Shown here one piece after another: positions 7,375 through 11,857 of a stretch of 11,857 nucleotides of DNA. The stretch comes from an uncultured Collinsella sp. Its GTDB lineage: Bacteria; Actinomycetota; Coriobacteriia; Coriobacteriales; Coriobacteriaceae. The translations under genes were made by a program, and so were the position numbers. The stretch covers positions 1 to 11,857 of the forward strand of contig CABVDE010000051.1 in NCBI GenBank assembly GCA_902496945.1. The letters run 5' to 3'. Under the pieces are notes generated by a model. It was not told the origin of the DNA. It worked only from the letters and a program-made list of their open reading frames with translations, and made no database searches. Numbering within the stretch: position 1 is the stretch's first letter; each line of letters begins with the position of its first letter.

Positions 7375-7437
7375 TGCGGGTTAGCACATACAGCTAGCCC
7401 GTACGATAACGGGCGGCTGATGAAGATGAGGGCCGTC
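7337..7437 (+). promoter_or_regulatory. Attenuator with mutually exclusive hairpins in the cstA leader
   Basis: Stem A pairs CGCATCAG (7337-7344) with CTGATGCG (7371-7378) around the Ile/Val codons. Stem B pairs CGGGTTAGC (7377-7385) with GCTAGCCCG (7393-7401), one G-U pair. Stem C pairs GCCCGT (7397-7402) with ACGGGC (7409-7414), so B and C exclude each other. A 7-pair helix with two wobbles, 7412-7418 with 7431-7437, would invade the terminator stem and conflicts with C. One reading: stalling at early Leu/Ile codons allows B, which frees the antiterminator; smooth translation to TGA covers the 5' arm of B, so C and the terminator form. Also CATCAGC (7339-7345) can pair with GCTGATG (7416-7422). 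No T-box motif is present. The pairings are seen; the mechanism is inferred. Confidence 0.65.
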
Positions 7438-7464
7438 GAGCGCAACCGACGGCCCTCATTTTTT
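7426..7464 (+). terminator. Attenuator terminator between leader peptide and cstA
   Basis: A perfect 13-bp stem (7426-7438 with 7447-7459) closes on an 8-base loop and runs into six T (7459-7464). This is a textbook intrinsic terminator lying between the cstA promoter and the cstA ribosome site. It must be bypassed for cstA to be expressed, which supports conditional termination. Confidence 0.92.
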
Positions 7465-7499
7465 ATGTCTAGGAAGTTCTTTTTAGAGGAGGAAATGTA

Positions 7500-9389
7500 A
7501 TGAACGGAGTTTTGCTCATGGTTGTGGCTGCGGCGGTGCTCGCCTGCGGCTATCTGGGCTACGGCCGCTGGCTGGCCAACAAGTGGGGCGTTGACAAAGA
7601 GGCCCTCACGCCGGCCAAACGCATGAAGGACGGCAAGAGCTTCTCGCCTGTCTCCGCCTTCACCGCGTTCTCGCACCAGTTCAGCTCGATCTGCGGTGCC
7701 GGCCCTGTTACGGGTACGATCGTCGCCATGGCCTTTGGCTGGCTGCCCGTCGTGCTCTGGGTCCTCGTCGGCGGCATCTTCTTCGGCGCCGTCCACGACT
7801 TTGGCGCCCTGTACGCTTCGATGAAGAACAACGGCAAGTCGCTCGCTCAGCTCATCGAGAAGTACATCGGCAAGACTGGCCGTCGCCTGTTCCTGCTGTT
7901 CTGCTGGCTGTTCTGCATCATCGTCATTGCCGCCTTCACCGACATGGTCTGCAAGACGTTCATGTTTACCCCGGCCGTTGACGCTTCTGGTGCTGCTACC
8001 GGTGCCATCGACTTCACCAAGTCCTATGCCGCTGGCTGCGCTGGTACCATCTCCATCCTGTTCACCTTCGTCGCTATCGCCTTTGGTTGGGCCCAGAAGA
8101 AGTTCAACCTCACCGGCGCTGTCGAGTTCGTCACCGGCGTGGTCCTCATGGTTCTCATGTTCGCCGTCGGTATGCAGTTCCCGGTCTACCTGGACAAGTT
8201 CCAGTGGTTCGCCGTCGTCATGGTCTACCTGGTCTTCGCTGGTGCTATGCCCATCCAGATGCTCAAGACCCCGCGTGACTACCTCACTTCCATCATGATG
8301 ATCGTCATGATCGTCTGCGCTGTCCTCGGCATCGTCGTTCTGGGCGTCAACGGTCAGGCCACCATCACCGCTCCGGTCTTCACCGGCTTCTCCACTGCCT
8401 CCGGCATGATGTTCCCGGTCCTGTTCGTCTCCGTCGCTTGCGGTGCTCTCTCCGGTTTCCACAGCCTTGTTTCTTCCGGTACCTCCTCTAAGCAGGTCGA
8501 GAAGGAGCAGGACGCCGTCAAGGTCGGTTACGGCGCCATGATCGTCGAGTCCTTCGTCGGCATCCTTGCCATCATCGTCGCTGGCATCATGTTCTCCGAC
8601 ATGAACACCGCTGGTACCGGCGCCCTCAACGCCGGTGTCGCTTCCACCCCGTTCCAGATCTTCGCCGCTGGTATCTCCCGCGGTATGCAGGCCTTCGGTG
8701 TTGACGGCACGCTCGCTACCGTCTTCATGACCATGAACGTCTCCGCTCTGGCCCTGACCTCGCTCGACGCCGTTGCCCGCATCGCCCGCACCTCGTTCTC
8801 CGAGTTCTTTGCCCAGACCAACGACGCCCTGGCCATCGAGTCCGAGGCCGGCTACATGAAGGTTCTCGGCAACCCCTGGTTCGCCACGGTCGTCACCCTG
8901 CTTCCCGGTCTCGCCCTCGCCTTTGGTGGCTATGCCAACATCTGGCCGCTCTTTGGTGCTTCCAACCAGCTGCTCGGTGGCATGACCATGATCACCCTTG
9001 CCGTGTTCTGCAAGTGCACCGGCCGCAAGGGTTGGATGCTCTACGTGCCCGTCGCCTTCCTGCTCTGCTGCACCTTCACCTCGCTGGTCCAGAGCGCCAT
9101 GGGCTGCCTGACCGCCGTCCAGGCTTACGGCTTCTTCGGCACCATCCCGGCTACCGCCACCACGGCCGCCGTCTCCGTCGCCGCCACCAAGGGCCTGCAG
9201 CTCGTCTTCGCCGTCCTGCTGATGGTCCTGGGCCTCATCGTTGCCGTCAACTGCCTCAAGGAGTTCTTCGGCAAGGAGGCTGGCTCCATGCCCGACGAGG
9301 AGCCCGAGTGGTCCGAGATGGGCAAGGCCGAGTACGGTCGCGCCGCTGCCGCTGAGGCTCCTGCCGACGCCGAGGCCGCTAAGGCCTAG
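7500..9389 (+). CDS. cstA: CstA-family carbon starvation transporter (pyruvate/peptide type)
   Basis: This is an integral membrane transporter of the CstA family. Relatives such as E. coli CstA and BtsT import pyruvate, and peptides have also been proposed as substrates. Family signatures are FSHQFSSICGAGPVTGT (57-73), FFGAVHDFGALYASMKN (94-110), ACGALSGFHSLVSSGTSS (313-330) and WPLFGASNQLLGG (482-494). About 14-15 hydrophobic segments span 2-590, and the tail (591-629) is Glu/Ala-rich and soluble. At 629 residues it is somewhat shorter than the roughly 700-residue E. coli proteins. A strong site AGAGGAGG (7485-7492) lies 7 bases before ATG 7500. Codons end overwhelmingly in C (GTC, ATC, TCC, GCC), unlike the upstream operon, suggesting high expression. 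The attenuator leader implies control by branched-chain amino acid supply. The exact substrate is unknown. Confidence 0.93.
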   Translation: MNGVLLMVVAAAVLACGYLGYGRWLANKWGVDKEALTPAKRMKDGKSFSPVSAFTAFSHQFSSICGAGPVTGTIVAMAFGWLPVVLWVLVGGIFFGAVHDFGALYASMKNNGKSLAQLIEKYIGKTGRRLFLLFCWLFCIIVIAAFTDMVCKTFMFTPAVDASGAATGAIDFTKSYAAGCAGTISILFTFVAIAFGWAQKKFNLTGAVEFVTGVVLMVLMFAVGMQFPVYLDKFQWFAVVMVYLVFAGAMPIQMLKTPRDYLTSIMMIVMIVCAVLGIVVLGVNGQATITAPVFTGFSTASGMMFPVLFVSVACGALSGFHSLVSSGTSSKQVEKEQDAVKVGYGAMIVESFVGILAIIVAGIMFSDMNTAGTGALNAGVASTPFQIFAAGISRGMQAFGVDGTLATVFMTMNVSALALTSLDAVARIARTSFSEFFAQTNDALAIESEAGYMKVLGNPWFATVVTLLPGLALAFGGYANIWPLFGASNQLLGGMTMITLAVFCKCTGRKGWMLYVPVAFLLCCTFTSLVQSAMGCLTAVQAYGFFGTIPATATTAAVSVAATKGLQLVFAVLLMVLGLIVAVNCLKEFFGKEAGSMPDEEPEWSEMGKAEYGRAAAAEAPADAEAAKA

Positions 9390-9428
9390 TCGGTCGGACG
9401 GGTTGAATCACCCATCAATATGACTCGG

Positions 9429-9467
9429 AAAGACCGGGTCCGCAATTGCGCGGGCCCGGTCTTTTTT
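9429..9467 (+). terminator. Intrinsic terminator of cstA
   Basis: A 15-bp stem with one G-U pair (9429-9443 with 9450-9464), loop AATTGC, merges into a run of T to 9467. It ends the cstA transcript 40 bases after the stop and separates it from the next gene. It also shows that the upstream ATG 9420 cannot be the start of the next gene. Confidence 0.94.
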
Positions 9468-9477
9468 CTTGCGAAAG

Positions 9478-9538
9478 TTGACAACGCGGGGGCGTTCTCG
9501 CAGATGTTTTGCGTGGACAGGCGCGTGCGTTGTACCAT
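9478..9538 (+). promoter_or_regulatory. Probable promoter region of the TOPRIM-domain gene
   Basis: A consensus TTGACA sits at 9478-9483 within the small palindrome GTTGACAAC, but its best-spaced -10 (CAGATG, 9501-9506) is poor. An alternative is TTGCGT (9509-9514) with TACCAT (9533-9538) at 18 bases. A promoter is expected here because a strong terminator lies just upstream, but I cannot fix which elements are used. Confidence 0.35.
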
Positions 9539-9572
9539 ATGGACGTATATGTGTGCATATGAAAGGGGCCCC

Positions 9573-11759
9573 GTGGCCAAGACGGTATATTCCGATAACC
9601 AAAACAATGTCGATACCCTGGCTGAGCGCCTGAGCGGCCAGACGTCGCTTTCCGCCGAGCGGGCGAAGCTTGTCGCCTACGACCTGCTCTGCCGCAAGGC
9701 GCTTAAGATTAAGTCGAGCGCGCTGGCGCAGATTTTCCGCTCCGTCGATAAGGAATGCGACACCAAGGCGATGCGCGATGAGCTTATCGCGGCAAATATC
9801 GTGACCAAGATCGAGGGTAGCGGCATTAACGGGCGCCCGGCGTTCTATACCATCAATGCCGAAATCCACGATGTCCAGGAGCAGCCTGCCGAGTCCGTCG
9901 AAGATTTTGTCGTCGAGGATCCCGTCGAGGTGTCTGCTGCGGAGGAAATTGCCCCGCGTGAACGCATCGATACCGATGAGTTGCTCGACGAGAACGTCGT
10001 GCGTGCCTTTACGGCCAAGGCAGGACGCGGCGGTTTTGGCGGGGGTGGCAAGCGCGATGCGCAGCGCCGTGCCCAGCAGGAGCGCTTCCGTCGCGCCGTT
10101 GCTCAAAAGGATGAGACGGATGCTGAGGCCATCGAGGAAAAGCCTGTCGAGATACAGGGGCCGACCCTCGCTCAAGAGCATGCCGAGATTCAGGAGCCCA
10201 AGCGTCGTCGTGGTGCGCACTTTAAGGCCGAGCAGCGAGATGTTGCATGCGAGGTCCAGGATTCCGTCGAGGCTGCTGACGCGTCCGATGAGCCGGTCAA
10301 GAAGGCTCCGGGTTCATGCCGTCCCGGACGCGGGTTTGCGGGACGTGCGTATCCTGTAAAGCGTCAGGAGAAGAGCGAGCCGGCTTCGACCACTCAGGAC
10401 GATAAGGCCGAAAAGACCGAGAAGGCAGTTGAGCCGGCGGCTCGTAAGCAGAAGCCTGTTGAGCCGCAGCTTGAGGTTGATGCCGAGGCCAAGGGCCAGC
10501 AGCCTACTGATGAGCAGGTGAAGCAGGGCGCGCCGAGCAAGCCTCGCCATCGCCATCGTGGAGGCCGCGGTTCCCATGTCGAGACCGCAACCGAGAAGAC
10601 CACGCCACAGCGTGAGGATGCGAAGGCCGGGGTTTCTCCGGAGCAGCCTAGGCGCCAGACGGCGAAGGAGGGCAAATCCGAGCGTCCGCAGAAGCAGGCG
10701 TCTACGCCGAAGCGCGAGCGCGGGGCCCAAGGCGATTCTAAGCGCAAGTCTCAGAAGAAGCCGGAGTCTGCCGCAGCAGATACTGCTGCCCAGCAGGCCG
10801 AGACGACTACCCACGGCGAGGTTTCGGCATTTGCCCTGGCCCGCGTTTTGGGCAGGCAGCTGCTCAAAGTTGTACCTACGCCTACGGCGCTCTCTAAGAT
10901 CAAGGAGCAACAGACCCAAATCGTAAAGGTCGAGGGCAAGGACGGCAAAAAGGCTCCGCAGCGTACTCAGCACAACGAGATGTCCAACCGCAAGATTGCC
11001 GAGGAAATCGCAATCATCCAGGCTTGGATCGAGCGGAACCGAGGTGCCGATATGCCGGTTGCCTCGCGCCGCCAGCGTGCCTACCAGATCTTTAACGACG
11101 AGAAGGCTTTTGACGGCAAGCACGGTGAACGCCTGATCAGGCGTATGACCGAAAAGGGCATCAGCATGCAGGCGATCAAGGTCGCCCCCAACCGTCCGGT
11201 GCACTTTACGGGCTTCTTTACGCTGGGCGCCGACAAGCCGTTCATTATGGTCGAGAACCTGGACACCTACGACGAGATCGTCAAGCTGCTGCGTGGCCGC
11301 AAGCACGCTAAGCTCTTTGGTATCAAGGTGGGCGGCGTGATCTTTGGCGGCGGTTGCAAGGCGAGCGTCTCGCATGCACTCGACGACTATCTGGCCGAGA
11401 TCGGTTATCGCTTTAACTATGTCTACTACGTGGGTGACATCGACCGAGAGGGCGCGCGCATCGTCGAGCAGGCCCGTAACGCCAATGTGGTTGAGATTCG
11501 CCTGCATGCCGGTATGTACCGCGCCATGCTCGCCGAACACAGGCGTCGCGTGAAGGCCGGCGGCGAGTGCGAGCCCGCGGCTGCCAACCAAGGCGTGCCG
11601 CAGAACCTGGCGGCGACGATCAAGGATCTGCCCATGGTTACGCGTGTGCAGTTCCGCAACGTGCTGCGTGAGGGCGGGCGTATTCCGCAGGAGATTCTGA
11701 TGACCGTAGACTATCGGGATGGCGACTCGGGAAGCTTCGACCGCATGCTGAACAATTAG
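9573..11759 (+). CDS. JetD/DUF2220-like TOPRIM protein with long charged linker
   Basis: The GTG start at 9573 follows GAAAGGGG (9561-9568) by 4 bases, giving 728 residues. An upstream ATG at 9420 would run through the cstA terminator. Residues 1-98 form a compact helical region that could be a winged helix (SSALAQIF..., then GINGRPAFYTI). Residues about 99-410 are Glu/Lys/Pro/Ala-rich, low-complexity and probably disordered, with basic glycine patches GRGGFGGGGKR (151-161) and HRHRGGRG (326-333). Residues about 468-728 resemble the DUF2220/JetD family: ASRRQRAYQIFNDEKAF (497-513), FIMVENLDTYDEI (557-569) with candidate catalytic Glu561, VYYVGDIDREGARI (617-630) with Asp622 and Asp624 of the TOPRIM DxD motif, and a terminal RIPQEI (703-708) like the family's RlEQE end. 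JetD cleaves DNA in Wadjet plasmid defence, but no jetA, jetB or jetC is present here. A nucleic-acid nuclease or topoisomerase-like role is inferred; the true function is unknown. Confidence 0.72.
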   Translation: MAKTVYSDNQNNVDTLAERLSGQTSLSAERAKLVAYDLLCRKALKIKSSALAQIFRSVDKECDTKAMRDELIAANIVTKIEGSGINGRPAFYTINAEIHDVQEQPAESVEDFVVEDPVEVSAAEEIAPRERIDTDELLDENVVRAFTAKAGRGGFGGGGKRDAQRRAQQERFRRAVAQKDETDAEAIEEKPVEIQGPTLAQEHAEIQEPKRRRGAHFKAEQRDVACEVQDSVEAADASDEPVKKAPGSCRPGRGFAGRAYPVKRQEKSEPASTTQDDKAEKTEKAVEPAARKQKPVEPQLEVDAEAKGQQPTDEQVKQGAPSKPRHRHRGGRGSHVETATEKTTPQREDAKAGVSPEQPRRQTAKEGKSERPQKQASTPKRERGAQGDSKRKSQKKPESAAADTAAQQAETTTHGEVSAFALARVLGRQLLKVVPTPTALSKIKEQQTQIVKVEGKDGKKAPQRTQHNEMSNRKIAEEIAIIQAWIERNRGADMPVASRRQRAYQIFNDEKAFDGKHGERLIRRMTEKGISMQAIKVAPNRPVHFTGFFTLGADKPFIMVENLDTYDEIVKLLRGRKHAKLFGIKVGGVIFGGGCKASVSHALDDYLAEIGYRFNYVYYVGDIDREGARIVEQARNANVVEIRLHAGMYRAMLAEHRRRVKAGGECEPAAANQGVPQNLAATIKDLPMVTRVQFRNVLREGGRIPQEILMTVDYRDGDSGSFDRMLNN

Positions 11760-11790
11760 GGACGTGTGGCCCCGACGGGCCGGGCATTAA

Positions 11791-11857
11791 GTTTGCTGCT
11801 CTACAGTCCTGCGCAAGACGAAGGCCACATTAAGTGGCCTTCTTTGCGTGCGGAACT
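11791..11857. repeat. Right arm of the 67-nt inverted repeat
   Basis: This arm is the reverse complement of 7034-7100 with two differences and lies 31 bases after the TOPRIM gene stop. The window ends inside or exactly at the edge of the arm, so the repeat may extend further right. Between the gene and the arm, GGCCC (11768-11772) and GGGCC (11777-11781) form a small separate hairpin without a T-tract. Confidence 0.93.
11820..11845 (+). terminator. Hairpin terminator after the TOPRIM gene (inside the repeat)
   Basis: The same 9-bp stem as in the left arm (11820-11828 with 11834-11842, loop ATTAA) is followed by TTT. In this orientation GCGCAA (11812-11817) and TTGCGT (11844-11849) can extend the base of the structure. 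It is well placed to end the TOPRIM gene transcript, though the T-tract is short. Confidence 0.62.

Noticed and set aside
7330..7500. A T-box riboswitch upstream of cstA
   Set aside because: The conserved T-box sequence and specifier-stem features are absent. The Ile/Val-rich ORF fits a leader-peptide attenuator better.
7341..8462. A 373-codon minus-strand frame over the start of cstA
   Set aside because: The product is an extremely acidic, Asp/Glu/Gly-rich low-complexity chain, as expected from the complement of GTC/ATC-rich membrane-protein codons. It also crosses the cstA attenuator.
10550..10580. CRISPR-like or tandem repeats in the linker of the TOPRIM gene
   Set aside because: The linker is compositionally biased and its basic patches recur loosely, but no exact spaced repeat unit is present.
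10314..11591. A 425-codon minus-strand frame antisense to the TOPRIM gene
   Set aside because: It is Leu/Arg-rich and low in complexity, mirroring the Glu/Lys/Ala-rich linker, with no motif or ribosome site.
7034..11857. The inverted-repeat-bounded segment as a transposon
   Set aside because: There is no transposase or integrase inside, the arms are terminator hairpins after genes, and target-site duplications cannot be seen because the right edge is the window end.

Overview
The window looks like chromosomal DNA of a fairly GC-rich actinobacterium. The gene order acpS, nnr, alr, then tsaE, tsaB, rimI and tsaD, plus the protein styles, suggests the class Coriobacteriia (Collinsella-like). 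The taxon is inferred from general familiarity, not from a search.

Layout. Bases 1-50 hold the terminator of an upstream gene that is not visible. From a promoter near 100-129, one tightly packed plus-strand operon runs to 6982: acpS (holo-ACP synthase), nnr (NAD(P)HX epimerase and dehydratase), alr (alanine racemase), udg (family 4 Fe-S uracil-DNA glycosylase), tsaE, and one long gene fusing TsaB, RimI and TsaD. Gaps are 0-12 bases and the last pair overlaps by 14 bases. This is housekeeping: acyl-carrier activation, repair of damaged nicotinamide cofactors, D-alanine for the wall, DNA repair, and the t6A37 tRNA modification with S18 acetylation.

The 517-base intergenic region 6983-7499 is rich in signals. 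It carries one arm of a 67-nt inverted repeat containing a hairpin terminator, an AT-rich tract, a good sigma70-type promoter, a perfect 9-bp palindrome, a short leader ORF ending in Leu-Asn-Ile-Ile-Ser-Val-Val-Ile-Ile, a set of mutually exclusive hairpins and a strong intrinsic terminator. I read the last part as a translation-coupled transcription attenuator that senses branched-chain amino acids. It controls the next gene, cstA, a multi-pass CstA-family transporter with strongly biased codons.

After the cstA terminator lies a 728-residue gene starting at GTG 9573. Its protein has a small helical N-terminal domain (possibly winged helix), about 310 residues of charged low-complexity sequence with RGG-like patches, and a C-terminal TOPRIM-type domain resembling the JetD/DUF2220 nuclease of Wadjet systems. 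No jetA, jetB or jetC lies beside it in this window. The second arm of the inverted repeat, again containing a terminator, closes the window.

The most interesting items are the attenuator in front of cstA, the solitary JetD-like TOPRIM protein with its long disordered linker, the near-identical inverted repeat around cstA and this gene, and the TsaB-RimI-TsaD triple fusion.
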